Positions 19,008 to 28,107 of a stretch of DNA of 64,000 nucleotides are shown here, piece after piece. Location: positions 186,001-250,000 of the forward strand of contig NZ_AOGW02000010.1 in the NCBI RefSeq assembly GCF_000332495.1. Direction: 5' to 3'. The stretch's first letter is position 1, and the number at the start of each line of letters is the position of its first letter. Source of the DNA: Leptospira terpstrae serovar Hualin str. LT 11-33 = ATCC 700639. GTDB taxonomy: Bacteria > Spirochaetota > Leptospiria > Leptospirales > Leptospiraceae. The notes under the pieces were generated by a model that was not told the DNA's origin, made no database searches, and was given only the letters and a program-made list of their open reading frames with translations. The position numbers and the translations under genes are program-made.

Positions 19008-20477
19008 ATGAAAGAATATTTTATTGAGATTTTTAAGAAAAACAAAAAGGAAATCAATGAGCTTTATGGAATTCGGGCTCTTAGTTGTTATTTTGTAATT
19101 CTGTTCCATTGTTTCGCCTTTTCTTTGGATTCTTTTCCGCGCCACTATGCGCCTTATTTGCACAACGCCCAAAACGTAGAATTTCTTATGAGTTTATTCT
19201 TTGTGATCAGTGCATTTTTAGTATCCACTTCCTTTTCTCGGGAATTGGAACGGGCGAGTTTTTTCGAAAGTTGGAAAAGTTTTGTGATCAAACGGTCTCT
19301 CCGTATTTTCCCCGCTTTTTATGTGATTTTATCTGTGACAATTCTCATAATGGCAGGAATTCTAAAGAAAAGTCAGGGATTAGAAGAGGCTAATGCATTT
19401 ACAGATGGTCTTCTTGAGTTGAAATTAAAACTTTCCTACTGGTGGACAGATTTCGCATACATATCCAATTATTTTCCGAAACGAATTCTTGTTCATGGCT
19501 GGTCCCTTTCGATGGAAGAGCAGTTCTATGTTGCGATGCCTTTTGCATTTCTATTCTATACAAAATTTCTACGCAATAGAACGCAGAAAATGTTTTTTTT
19601 AGTCCTACTTTTGGCACTTCCAATTTTAATTCGAAATTATTATTATCTGAATTTTACTTTTGATTCGTTTGAGATTTACGTACAAACTTTGTTTCATCCG
19701 ATTCACACACATTTCGAACCTTTTGTGTATGGAATTCTTCTGATGGAACTTTGGCGAGCCGGTAAAATTTCATCTAGTATTGTTAGAGCCAAAACAATTT
19801 ACTATATTGTCTTTAGTGTTTTTTTTATTTTGTTCTGTTATGTTTGCACTTTGGAGTTTTCTGAAGCCAAACATTTTTTTGTTGTTTATCGAATTAGTTT
19901 CTATTCCTTTTTTGCCTTTATCATTGTGTTTGGAGCCGTTGGTGGATTCTTTTCTAAAATATCTTGGTTTTTAGCAAACCCTGTTTTGGTGTTTATTGGA
20001 AAACTCAGTTATGGAATTTATTTAGTCCATATGTTAGTGAACACTACTGTGATGCTTACAGTTTTGGATCATAAAATAGTTGAAAACAATGATGTGACTC
20101 GTCTCCTAAAAGCATCGTTTATCAGTTTACTCATATCAATATTGATTGCACTTCTAAGTTATTTGGTGATAGAAAAACCTTTTTTAAAGATACGCGAGTG
20201 GACCCAGGCACGTTTCGATATTTCTACCAATACTTTTTATTATGTGAAAGGAAATGCAAAAGAAAGGATTTTAGTTTCTTTGTTTTTAACACTACTTTCT
20301 TTTTTTCCGTTTATCATTTTAAAACAAATGGTCGCGGTTGATTTTATCCCCAAAAACGAACTAACGACTTTTGTCATTGGGGCGTTATTCGTAGTTCCTA
20401 TTTTAATCAATATCGTTAGTCTATTGATTAAGAAAAAACTATTTTTCTATTTTTATCTGAGTCGATTTCAAGATTAA
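19008..20477 (+). CDS. Acyltransferase 3 family membrane protein (OafA-like)
   Basis: A 489-aa integral membrane O-acyltransferase. The N-terminus carries the family's R-x10-H element (YGIRALSCYFVILFHCF), then SLFFVISAFLVSTSF and the RxxRIxPAF motif (KRSLRIFPAFYV), and HGWSLSMEEQFY further on. About ten helices follow. Such proteins move acyl groups, often acetyl, onto glycans such as O-antigen or exopolysaccharide. It is divergent from the - strand GT-C-like gene, which fits decoration of the locus glycan. There is a C-terminal extension of about 90 residues with further helices after the usual domain. Confidence 0.88.
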   Translation: MKEYFIEIFKKNKKEINELYGIRALSCYFVILFHCFAFSLDSFPRHYAPYLHNAQNVEFLMSLFFVISAFLVSTSFSRELERASFFESWKSFVIKRSLRIFPAFYVILSVTILIMAGILKKSQGLEEANAFTDGLLELKLKLSYWWTDFAYISNYFPKRILVHGWSLSMEEQFYVAMPFAFLFYTKFLRNRTQKMFFLVLLLALPILIRNYYYLNFTFDSFEIYVQTLFHPIHTHFEPFVYGILLMELWRAGKISSSIVRAKTIYYIVFSVFFILFCYVCTLEFSEAKHFFVVYRISFYSFFAFIIVFGAVGGFFSKISWFLANPVLVFIGKLSYGIYLVHMLVNTTVMLTVLDHKIVENNDVTRLLKASFISLLISILIALLSYLVIEKPFLKIREWTQARFDISTNTFYYVKGNAKERILVSLFLTLLSFFPFIILKQMVAVDFIPKNELTTFVIGALFVVPILINIVSLLIKKKLFFYFYLSRFQD

Positions 20478-20509
20478 ATAGGTTAAAAATCGTATTTGAG
20501 TTTCTAGAT

Positions 20510-22051
20510 TTAGGATCGAAAGGCCGCGGCAAGACCTTCTTTTAATTTTTGCCGACCTAACTCTGCCGATTTTGGTAGAGTTAGGTCTTCAATCAGTTTT
20601 AATAAAAAACCTTCGTCTACCAATTTCCCCTCTAAAACCTTTCCAATCATTCCCGCCACAACTGCTAGAGTCTGTTCGATCGTAAAAAAACCCTCGGATT
20701 CCAAAAGCAGTGACATTCCCATTGCACCTTCTGTTCCATAAAATGCTTGTTTGGTTCCAAAAACAGTCTCATACATTCCCGTAGGCAATGCATCCTTTAC
20801 TTTTTCACGCATTTCGGTTTCACTGGGCCCGTGGCCTGTTCGATTGATGATACTTAAACTGACTGGGTTTATGGTTCCGTGAATTCTATGGATTTCTTCC
20901 GAAAGAAGTCTGATTTTTTTGGCAGCGTCTCTTGTGATCGCATCCCTTCCAAGAAAGTTTAGTTTGTAAAGATACTCTTCTAATTCATCTCCGGTGAGTT
21001 TTCCCATACAAATGATTTGGTAGAGAGTAAAAATCATATAATCCGATTCTGTATTATCGCCTAAAAGAATTTCTTTGGATTCTGTGGGAAGATACACTCT
21101 ATCGTAAAGAAGAATGGAAAGTTTATAGGACATTTGGTCAAAAAGACTTTGGTAGGAAGCTCCTAAGAATTTTTTGGTTCGTGACCAAGCCGGTTTGAAA
21201 CCGTTCTGCAAAAACTCTATGGGATTAAAAATGGTTCCAAGCACTTTATCAAAAACACCTTTGATCGTTCCTTCCAAATACTTTAAATGTAAAGATTCAA
21301 TTTGGATATTGTCTTTGGCAATGGTGGCAAGCATGGTTCTACGAAAGAAGTGAGGGCTTGCGGAGATAAAAGCAAGGGGCGCATTAGAAAGAGAGGTTCT
21401 CAGCTCTCTATATAACTCTGGCATTCCTGGTAGCGCCTGTTTTTGATTAGGTGTTTCAAAAACTGCTGTAAACTTTCCTTTTCCCGAATGAATGTCCGTA
21501 GCTAAATAAGTTTGGTCGATATCGGAGGTGACAACCATTCCTTTGTAGTCTTCCGCAAGGATTCTGAGTTTGCCTTTACCTACGATGGTTGTCTTTCCTA
21601 AAATCGAATCTTCCGTTGTGTTTAAATGGGCTAAGTCTTTTGAGTATTGGCGAAAACTATCGAGTCCCTCTAAGATCACCTGAAAGTCATGAGATCCAAT
21701 GGGTAGTTTGTCTCGGATTTCACAGGAAAAAAATCCATCCTCATCAGCTTTGATTTTTCCTGAAGTATAGATTTTATTTCCACCAGCGTCATAGACTTCC
21801 AATTTCAAAACCGGTTTTCTCACTGGTGCCAAAGAAAAATCTAGAAACGGTGTGATCTTCGTTTCTTCTCCAATAAAGAGTCCTGTCACCAAATCCCAAA
21901 GTCCCTCTGCCTTCATTAGGTCTGTAATTCCCACATCGACCACTTGCCCTCGGACGTAGGAGCGCCTTTCCCTCCCTAAAGATCCTCCGCAGACAGCAAT
22001 TCTTTTGATATCGGTAATGATCGGTTGTGTGGTATTTGGTTCTTGGGACAT
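20510..22051 (-). CDS. App1-like phosphatase, DUF2183/HAD domain protein
   Basis: A 513-aa soluble protein. Residues about 15-165 form a beta-rich N-terminal region (VRGQVVDVG, LKLEVYDAGGNKIY) that resembles the part preceding App1-type domains. The HAD-like catalytic core follows: D177-I-D179-Q-T181, S230-A-S232-P233 and G331-D332...D337. Yeast App1 is a phosphatidate phosphatase with this domain, but the bacterial substrate is not known to me. The last 170 residues are helical and unassigned. It is convergent with the acyltransferase gene and divergent from the UbiD-family gene (53 bases between starts). Confidence 0.8.
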   Translation of the reverse strand: MSQEPNTTQPIITDIKRIAVCGGSLGRERRSYVRGQVVDVGITDLMKAEGLWDLVTGLFIGEETKITPFLDFSLAPVRKPVLKLEVYDAGGNKIYTSGKIKADEDGFFSCEIRDKLPIGSHDFQVILEGLDSFRQYSKDLAHLNTTEDSILGKTTIVGKGKLRILAEDYKGMVVTSDIDQTYLATDIHSGKGKFTAVFETPNQKQALPGMPELYRELRTSLSNAPLAFISASPHFFRRTMLATIAKDNIQIESLHLKYLEGTIKGVFDKVLGTIFNPIEFLQNGFKPAWSRTKKFLGASYQSLFDQMSYKLSILLYDRVYLPTESKEILLGDNTESDYMIFTLYQIICMGKLTGDELEEYLYKLNFLGRDAITRDAAKKIRLLSEEIHRIHGTINPVSLSIINRTGHGPSETEMREKVKDALPTGMYETVFGTKQAFYGTEGAMGMSLLLESEGFFTIEQTLAVVAGMIGKVLEGKLVDEGFLLKLIEDLTLPKSAELGRQKLKEGLAAAFRS

Positions 22052-22104
22052 AGATTTTATGCCCTATAGCGTCTAAGAAAACAAGGAGCCGTCTATTCCT
22101 TTTT

Positions 22105-23877
22105 ATGGTTTCACTACGATCCACCAATGATTTTGTCCGACTTTTACAAAAGGAAGGAGAGCTCCACGTAGTTTCCGATCCTGTGGATCCTTATTTGGAA
22201 CTGGCGGAGATCCAAAGGCGTGTGGTGGCAAACAAAGGTCCAGCGCTCTTATTTACCAATGTCAAAGGAACCAAGTTTCCCGTTGCCACCAATCTCTATG
22301 GATCTGAAAAGAGAATCCATTTGGCCTTTGGACCAAAACCGGTAGCGACGATCCAGCGTCTTGCCAAACTTGCTAAAGAAATTTTCCCTCCCCGGTTTTC
22401 TAAACTTTGGAAAGAACGATCCCTCGGACTATTGCCTTTCCAAGTAGGTTTAAAACAAGTGAGAAGGGCCCCAGTTCTATCTGGTAGTGTTCTCTCCACA
22501 AACGAGCTACCACAGGTGGTTTCTTGGCCAAAAGACGGAGGAGCCTTTGTCACACTTCCTCTCGTTTATACCCAACATCCGGATTCCGGCAATGGAAACC
22601 TGGGAATGTACCGCGTGCAACTCTTTGGTGACAAAACTGTCGGTATGCACATCCAAATTCATAGAGGAGGAGGGTTTCATTATTATGAAGCCGAAAAAAA
22701 AGGCCAGGCTCTTCCCGCTCATGTATATATCGGAGGGCCTCCGGCACTTACCATAGCTGCTGTTGCTCCCTTACCGGAAGAAATTCCTGAACTTGTATTT
22801 GCTTCCTTTTTAATGGGAGAAAAACTTCGGATGACAAAAGACAAAACGGTCTCTCCCTATCCGATTGTCGCTGACGCTGACTTTGCTCTCATTGGTACCA
22901 TTCCTCCGTATGTTAGGAAACCAGAAGGTCCCTTCGGAGACCACTATGGATACTATTCGTTGTTACACGACTATCCCTATTTGGATTTAACTCATATAAA
23001 ACATCGAAAGGATGCCATTTGGGCTGCGACTGTCGTGGGAAGACCTCCGCAAGAAGACCATTACATTGCTGAGTTTTTACAAGATTTACTATCTCCTATG
23101 TTTCCACTGGTTATGCCACAAGTACTCGGTGTTTGGGCCTATGAAGAGTCAGGGGTACATTCTTTGGCCGCGGCTGTAGTCAAGGAGCGATACTTCCGAG
23201 AAGCCTTTATGGGAGCACTTCGCATCCTCGGTGAAGGACAATTGTCGCTTACTAAGTGTTTACTTGTGACAAACGAAACTGTGAATTTAAAAAACTTTTC
23301 AGAAACATTTCGAGTGATTACAGAAAGATGTGATCCAAGGACTGATTTTTTTATTTTTAGCAATATCAGCCAAGATACTTTGGATTATACCAGTGGAACT
23401 GTAAACAAAGGAAGTAAAATGTTATGGATGGGAATAACTGAAGCCAATGCTCCTTTAAAGTATCCCAACTTACCAAATGAATTTTCTGGAAATTTCAAAG
23501 ACAAACGTTTTCAAAATCCTAAAGTGTTTTTGCCGGGAGTTCTTGTGGTCAAAGGGTCAACCTATGCCAAAGAGGATGCACTTGCAGAAAGATTACTCCA
23601 AGAAGATTTAGGTCGATTCCATTATGTATTTTTAGTAGATGATTCGGAAGATGCCATCAAATCTGATTCTGATTTTATCTGGACTATATTTACAAGGATG
23701 GAACCTGCCTCCGATGTTTACGCAAGAACAGAAACTAAACACAACCATATCTCCTACCAAGTTCCAATCGTCTTTGATTGTAGGATGAAACCTTGGATCC
23801 CAGAAGTGCTTGTTCCGTTATCTGAGACAGTAAAACAAGTAGATTCAAAATTTGGAAGGATGATCGATATCCTTTAA
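22105..23877 (+). CDS. UbiD family decarboxylase (prenylated-FMN type)
   Basis: A 590-aa protein with the UbiD fold pattern: GNGNLGMYRVQ (residues 163-172), IHRGGG (185-190), a central HVYIGGPPAL segment, and PEGPFGDHYGYY (273-284). Family members decarboxylate aromatic or unsaturated acids with prenylated FMN. The length is nearer the longer menaquinone-associated decarboxylases than E. coli UbiD (about 497 aa), so a quinone role is possible but inferred. The segment usually read as AE-[IV]-V-[IL]-EG is ADFALIG here (258-264). No UbiX partner lies nearby. Confidence 0.88.
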   Translation: MVSLRSTNDFVRLLQKEGELHVVSDPVDPYLELAEIQRRVVANKGPALLFTNVKGTKFPVATNLYGSEKRIHLAFGPKPVATIQRLAKLAKEIFPPRFSKLWKERSLGLLPFQVGLKQVRRAPVLSGSVLSTNELPQVVSWPKDGGAFVTLPLVYTQHPDSGNGNLGMYRVQLFGDKTVGMHIQIHRGGGFHYYEAEKKGQALPAHVYIGGPPALTIAAVAPLPEEIPELVFASFLMGEKLRMTKDKTVSPYPIVADADFALIGTIPPYVRKPEGPFGDHYGYYSLLHDYPYLDLTHIKHRKDAIWAATVVGRPPQEDHYIAEFLQDLLSPMFPLVMPQVLGVWAYEESGVHSLAAAVVKERYFREAFMGALRILGEGQLSLTKCLLVTNETVNLKNFSETFRVITERCDPRTDFFIFSNISQDTLDYTSGTVNKGSKMLWMGITEANAPLKYPNLPNEFSGNFKDKRFQNPKVFLPGVLVVKGSTYAKEDALAERLLQEDLGRFHYVFLVDDSEDAIKSDSDFIWTIFTRMEPASDVYARTETKHNHISYQVPIVFDCRMKPWIPEVLVPLSETVKQVDSKFGRMIDIL

Positions 23878-23971
23878 CCTTAATCCCTATGGACTTAAGG
23901 TCAGATTTTCTTCTAATATATAAAAAAGTTTATAGAAAGAAACCTTGGATAGAAAAAACTAAAACGAATAC

Positions 23972-24943
23972 ATGGGAAAAAAACTAACATTAGTCACTGG
24001 TGGTGCGGGTCTTATTGGTTCGCAAATCATAGAAGATCTGAATCATAATGGAAATTCCGATATTTTGGTCGTGGACCATCTTGGGACCACAGAGAAATGG
24101 AAAAATTTGCAGAGGAACTTTTTTCAAGACTATTACGAAAAAGATCAATTTGAATCTTTGTTAGATTCTGGAAGTCCCCTCTTAAATGAGATATCTGAAA
24201 TTTACCATTTGGGTGCCTGTTCCGCCACTACAGAAAAAGATGCTACCTATCTCATGCACAATAACTTCCATTATACGAAGAAACTGGCAGAATTTGCCGT
24301 TTCCAAAAGGATTCCTTTTTTATATGCTTCGAGTGCTGCCACTTATGGAGAAGGAGAGTTCGGATATGATGACAAAGCTCCGATCGAAAACCTAAAGCCA
24401 CTTAATATGTATGGGTATTCTAAACAGTTATTTGATCTTTACGCCAAAAAAACAGGAATTGCAGACAAACTGGTTGGACTCAAATACTTCAATGTCTTTG
24501 GATATGGGGAAGCTCATAAAGGAGATATGCGTAGTCTTGTTTTGAAAGGGTATGAACAAATTCGGGATTCGGGGAAATTGAAATTATTCAAATCTTATAA
24601 ACCTGAATACAAAGATGGAGAACAAAAACGAGATTTCCTTTATGTAAAGGATGCTAGTAAAATCAGTATTTTTCTTTTGAGTGAACGAAATTACGGATTG
24701 TACAATGTCGGTAGGGGAATTGCGGAAACTTGGAATGATTTAGCCAACGCATTGTTCACATCCATGGGAAAAGAAGTTAATATTGAATACGTGGAGATGC
24801 CAGATTCGCTCAAAGGCAAATACCAATACTACACTTGTGCCGAGATGGAAAAGATAAACCAAACGGGTTATCCCTTTGGTTATACTAACCTCCGGGATGC
24901 TGTCGGTGAATATGTTCGTTTCTTATTAGAAGAAAAGACTTAG
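23972..24943 (+). CDS. hldD: ADP-L-glycero-D-manno-heptose 6-epimerase
   Basis: This extended SDR (323 aa) converts ADP-D-glycero- to ADP-L-glycero-beta-D-manno-heptose for the LPS inner core. It has the N-terminal NAD(P)-binding motif VTGGAGLIGSQI, a VVDHLGTTEKWKNL segment typical of HldD, YHLGACSATTEKD, ASSAATYGEGE, and the catalytic Y-x-x-x-K in YGYSKQLFD. LKYFNVFGYGEAHKGDMRS also matches the subfamily. A UDP-glucose epimerase identity is less likely given the LGTTEKW and HLGACS patterns. It ends 3 bases from the convergent arsR-type gene. Confidence 0.9.
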   Translation: MGKKLTLVTGGAGLIGSQIIEDLNHNGNSDILVVDHLGTTEKWKNLQRNFFQDYYEKDQFESLLDSGSPLLNEISEIYHLGACSATTEKDATYLMHNNFHYTKKLAEFAVSKRIPFLYASSAATYGEGEFGYDDKAPIENLKPLNMYGYSKQLFDLYAKKTGIADKLVGLKYFNVFGYGEAHKGDMRSLVLKGYEQIRDSGKLKLFKSYKPEYKDGEQKRDFLYVKDASKISIFLLSERNYGLYNVGRGIAETWNDLANALFTSMGKEVNIEYVEMPDSLKGKYQYYTCAEMEKINQTGYPFGYTNLRDAVGEYVRFLLEEKT

Positions 24944-24946
24944 TGT

Positions 24947-25246
24947 TTACTTTTTATACACTTTGACGATCGTTTGGATTAAATCTTTAAACTTCGGGTC
25001 TTTCAAACTGTAGAATACTTGGTTTGATGACTTACGTGATTCTAAGATTCCATTGTTTTTCATCTTACTTAAGTGTTGAGATGCTGCTGATTGACTAGTT
25101 CCAAGTAGTTCTACGAGTTGACCCACAGTTTTTTCTTCTTTTGCTAGGGTGTATAGAATCAATAAACGAATAGGGTGCGCGATACCTTGTATCCCTTTAA
25201 TGGCTTGTTCCAATTGTTGTTTCGATAGTTCTGTTTTTATTTTCAT
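24947..25246 (-). CDS. ArsR family winged-helix regulator
   Basis: A 99-aa DNA-binding protein with the ArsR layout: GIAHPIRLLILYTLAKEEKTVGQLVELLGTSQSAASQHLSKMKNNGIL, in which LGTSQSAASQHLSK is the recognition helix-turn-helix, followed by the wing SSNQVFYSLKD. It contains no cysteine, so the ELCVCDL-type metal site of SmtB/ArsR sensors is absent and the signal is probably not thiol-bound metal. Convergent with hldD by 3 bases; the downstream SDR gene is not obviously its target. Confidence 0.88.
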   Translation of the reverse strand: MKIKTELSKQQLEQAIKGIQGIAHPIRLLILYTLAKEEKTVGQLVELLGTSQSAASQHLSKMKNNGILESRKSSNQVFYSLKDPKFKDLIQTIVKVYKK

Positions 25247-25352
25247 CGGTAAGGATTCCGTTATATCCTTATGACGAATGGATACTGATTTTACCTACGA
25301 AATTTTTTTCGTTTGTAAAAAAAATGACAAACCATTTGAAATAAATTGAATG

Positions 25353-25376
25353 AGCCCTTGGGTTGGTCCAAGGGCT
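25353..25376 (-). terminator. Hairpin downstream of the SDR gene
   Basis: AGCCCTTGG and CCAAGGGCT form a perfect 9-bp stem with a 6-base loop, starting 15 bases beyond the SDR stop on the - strand. The T-tract after it is broken (CATTCAATTTATTT), so termination may be weak or factor-assisted. Confidence 0.5.
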
Positions 25377-25390
25377 ATCTTTAATCAAAG

Positions 25391-26164
25391 TTAGATTCTA
25401 ACTCCGCCAGAAATTTCTAAAACCACACCGGTAACTAAATCATTGGAGATAATGAATTCAGCCGTTGATGCAATTTCATCTGGTTCGCCAAGTCTTCCTA
25501 CGGGAATGATAGACTTCCATTTCTCTAATGCCTCAGGATTCATATCTTTTAGAACCATTTCTGTTCCGATAAACCCTGGAGCAATCCCTGCCACACGGAT
25601 TCCAAATTTAGCTAGTTCTTTGGACCAAGTCACAGTCATAGCCGCAACTCCGGCTTTCGCAGCACTGTAATTGGTTTGTCCTGAGTTTCCGTGCATAGCG
25701 ATAGAAGCGATAGGGATGATCACTCCTTTCTTTTGTTCTACCATCTTTGCTGCTGCTTCCCTAGCAGTTAAAAAGACCCCAGTCAAATTTACATCTATGA
25801 CCGATTGCCATTGGTCGATTCCCATTTTCCCTTTCACTTTTCCGGTTTCTTTGTCCACACGGATGAGAAGTCCATCTCGTAAGATCCCCGCATTCAAAAT
25901 CGCAACATCAAGGCTACCTTGGAAAGCCGCCGCTTCTTCGATCAGCCGAATGCTGTCTTCTTCTTTAGCAACATTGGCAACAATTCCAGTTGTTTTAATC
26001 CCTTCTTTTTGGAAGAGGGTAACCGTTTCGTCCAATTTGTCTTTTTGGATGTCTGAGAGAATGATATTGGCTCCTGCTTTGCCTAAGCGGTAAGCCATTG
26101 CCTTTCCGAGTCCACCGGCAGATCCGGTGACGAGAATATTTGCACCTTTTAATTCCATGTCCAC
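25391..26164 (-). CDS. Short-chain dehydrogenase/reductase, FabG-like
   Basis: A 257-aa classical SDR. The cofactor motif is [20 protein letters not shown], and an acidic residue after beta-2 (LSDIQKDK) suggests NAD(H) rather than NADP(H). N-A-G (LNAGILRDG), the catalytic Ser (IASIAMHG) and Y-S-A-A-K are present, then PGFIGTEMV. It resembles 3-oxoacyl-ACP reductase and acetoacetyl-CoA reductase, but the acidic cofactor residue also fits catabolic SDRs. No other fatty-acid gene adjoins it, so the substrate is open. Confidence 0.87.
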   Translation of the reverse strand: MDMELKGANILVTGSAGGLGKAMAYRLGKAGANIILSDIQKDKLDETVTLFQKEGIKTTGIVANVAKEEDSIRLIEEAAAFQGSLDVAILNAGILRDGLLIRVDKETGKVKGKMGIDQWQSVIDVNLTGVFLTAREAAAKMVEQKKGVIIPIASIAMHGNSGQTNYSAAKAGVAAMTVTWSKELAKFGIRVAGIAPGFIGTEMVLKDMNPEALEKWKSIIPVGRLGEPDEIASTAEFIISNDLVTGVVLEISGGVRI

Positions 26165-26216
26165 CAGTGTAAAAATGGCAGACAGGTGGTCGATAAAATT
26201 AAGGGGTTTAGTTTAG

Positions 26217-26909
26217 TTAGATTTCTGCCAGTTCCGCACTTCGAAACGACACATAATTGTCGTTAAATGGAATTTCTACTCGTGCGACAGTTCTGTCAGG
26301 GTGGGTGATGATTCGAAATAGGTTCGGGTCAACCCCTTCGTTCTTTAATAGAATCATGATGAGTGCAATTCCAAGGCCAGCACCTTCCGTGTTGTCCATA
26401 TTGTCCATATAGAACTCAGCAATATCGTTATAGTTCATAGACTTTTTCATTTTCTCCCGCATCCGAGCTTCTTCGGTTTTGATTACGGGAGTATTGTTTG
26501 TGACTTCCACAAGAAGCCCATCCGGGCAGTAGTGGAACTTGATTTGGACATAGACACCGCGGGCTAAACAACGTTTGCCATATTCGTCTGCCATTTTTTC
26601 AGAAAACTTTTTGGAGTAGTCTTTGATTCCTTGGAAGTAGTCGTTTTCATCTGTAATGTCAAGACCCTCATCTTCAAAGAAAACTCGTTTTTGGTTGGCT
26701 TTGATTCCGTTGATCGTCAATTCCTTCGCGATCGTATATAACATTTCCACAAATTGGGATTGGTTCACTTCGGCTAAAATGTTTGTGATAAGACCAAGGA
26801 CATATTGTTCCAGTTGGCGATTCATCCGCGACGAACGTACTACAATTTTGGATTTTGCCTTTACCAAATCGGGGATTTGTGTTTCTAATTCTAAAAAGGG
26901 TTTCGCCAC
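26217..26909 (-). CDS. Stand-alone GHKL (histidine-kinase-like) ATPase domain protein
   Basis: The 230-aa protein carries a GHKL ATP-binding fold without a phospho-accepting domain. The N-box lies in YTIAKELTINGIKANQ (about residues 62-77), the central strand in VEVTNNTPV (N at the G1-like position), and the G2-box in EGAGLGIALIMILLKNEG (about 175-192). There is no HisKA, HAMP or membrane helix. It may be an anti-sigma/anti-anti-sigma-type kinase, a sensor partner, or a regulator that only binds ATP. It is divergent from the tRNA-Thr/Trp-secE transcript, with 213 bases between. Confidence 0.7.
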   Translation of the reverse strand: MAKPFLELETQIPDLVKAKSKIVVRSSRMNRQLEQYVLGLITNILAEVNQSQFVEMLYTIAKELTINGIKANQKRVFFEDEGLDITDENDYFQGIKDYSKKFSEKMADEYGKRCLARGVYVQIKFHYCPDGLLVEVTNNTPVIKTEEARMREKMKKSMNYNDIAEFYMDNMDNTEGAGLGIALIMILLKNEGVDPNLFRIITHPDRTVARVEIPFNDNYVSFRSAELAEI

Positions 26910-27044
26910 GAATCATTCCTTAAAGCGGGGACTGTTCCCACATGGTTCTATTATCGAACCGGGAAATCCACAACTAAAATCTCAAGGGAAATTCATGGTT
27001 TTTCTTGTTTTTTCACCATTTCCAGGAAATAAACTCATTTTCCA

Positions 27045-27074
27045 TTGACCAAAGAGCCTCATTTAAAATAGTGT
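27045..27074 (+). promoter_or_regulatory. Candidate promoter for tRNA-Thr/tRNA-Trp/secE transcript
   Basis: TTGACC at 27045-27050 is a good -35-like hexamer. The matching -10 is imperfect: ATAGTG or TAGTGT at 17-18 base spacing. The tRNA-Thr 5' end lies about 50 bases downstream. Confidence 0.4.
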
Positions 27075-27120
27075 AAAAAACCTAGCCTCGCTTGGAAACC
27101 CGCGCTTGGGTGGGAAACGT

Positions 27121-27194
<74 letters not shown>

Positions 27195-27199
27195 TGTTT

Positions 27200-27270
<71 letters not shown>

Positions 27271-27316
27271 CCAGATACTGCAGAATATATAGAATTAGAG
27301 AACAGGACAAGGATCA

Positions 27317-27505
27317 ATGAAAGCTACGAGTTTCATTCAGGAATGTAAAGCAGAACTTGAAAAAGTGCATTGGCCTACGCGCCAAGAGGTAGTGAGTTCT
27401 ACCGTTGTAGTCCTAGTTACAGTATTTATTTTTTCCCTATTTTTATCAGCTTCGGATTTTGTTTTTCTGAAACTGCTAAAATGGTTCTGGGCATTAGGAA
27501 CATAG
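27317..27505 (+). CDS. secE: Preprotein translocase subunit SecE
   Basis: A 62-aa, single-span SecE of the short bacterial type. The amphipathic N-terminus ([21 protein letters not shown]) carries the conserved K-V-x-W-P-T-R element that contacts SecY, and one transmembrane helix follows (about residues 27-52). It forms the SecYEG channel with SecY encoded at 51.8 kb. An AGGACAAGGATCA leader gives a Shine-Dalgarno site before ATG. Confidence 0.95.
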   Translation: MKATSFIQECKAELEKVHWPTRQEVVSSTVVVLVTVFIFSLFLSASDFVFLKLLKWFWALGT

Positions 27506-27513
27506 GTAGGGAC

Positions 27514-28068
27514 GTGGGCGATTCTTTAGATAAAAAATGGTATGTGCTTCAGACTTATTCCGGTCACGAGAATAAGGTGAAGACAAACATTGAAAAGATG
27601 GTCCAACAACAAAAGCTGGAAGACCAAATTTTTGCGGTAAAAATTCCTTCAATGGAAGTTGCCGAAATGAAAAACGGCAAGAAGAAGGTCACAAAGAAGA
27701 AACTCATGCCGGGTTATGTTCTCGTTGAGATGAATATGACCGATGACCTTCGATTTAAAATCCAGAACTTACCTTCTGTGTCTACATTTGTAGGCGGAAA
27801 AGGAAAAGGTCCGGAGCCACTATCTCTCGATGAGATCAAAAATCTCTTCAGTGATGTGGGAAGTGTGGAATCGGAAGAAGTTTCGAGACCACGTTTCCTA
27901 TTCAAAGTGGGCGAAACATTGAAAATTATAGATGGTCCGTTTGCAAATTTCACAGGTCTTGTGGATGAAATCTTTCCTGATAAGGGAAGGCTCCGCGTTC
28001 GTGTAGAAATTTTTGGAAGATCTACTCCAGTAGAGTTGGATTACCTCCAAGTAAAATCGGAACAATAG
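27514..28068 (+). CDS. nusG: Transcription termination/antitermination factor NusG
   Basis: The protein (184 aa) has the NGN domain starting KKWYVLQTYSGHENKVK, then the PGYVLVEM strand and FVGGKGKGPEPLS, and a C-terminal KOW domain (GETLKIIDGPFANFTG). I start it at GTG 27514, preceded by AGGTAGGGA, giving MGDSLDKKWY; an upstream in-frame ATG would run through secE. NusG binds RNA polymerase and links it to Rho or to the leading ribosome through S10. It lies 8 bases after secE. Confidence 0.95.
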   Translation: MGDSLDKKWYVLQTYSGHENKVKTNIEKMVQQQKLEDQIFAVKIPSMEVAEMKNGKKKVTKKKLMPGYVLVEMNMTDDLRFKIQNLPSVSTFVGGKGKGPEPLSLDEIKNLFSDVGSVESEEVSRPRFLFKVGETLKIIDGPFANFTGLVDEIFPDKGRLRVRVEIFGRSTPVELDYLQVKSEQ

Positions 28069-28107
28069 AACTGATAGATTGACTTTTAGTAAGGAACTTT
28101 AAACGAG

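Noticed and set aside
25443..26093. Two long + strand ORFs antisense to the SDR gene
   Set aside because: They mirror the codon structure of the SDR, which has full catalytic motifs on the - strand; the antisense products show no family pattern.
27370..27513. Longer nusG start at an upstream ATG
   Set aside because: It would overlap most of secE in another frame; the GTG at 27514 has a good ribosome site and gives the conserved NusG N-terminus.
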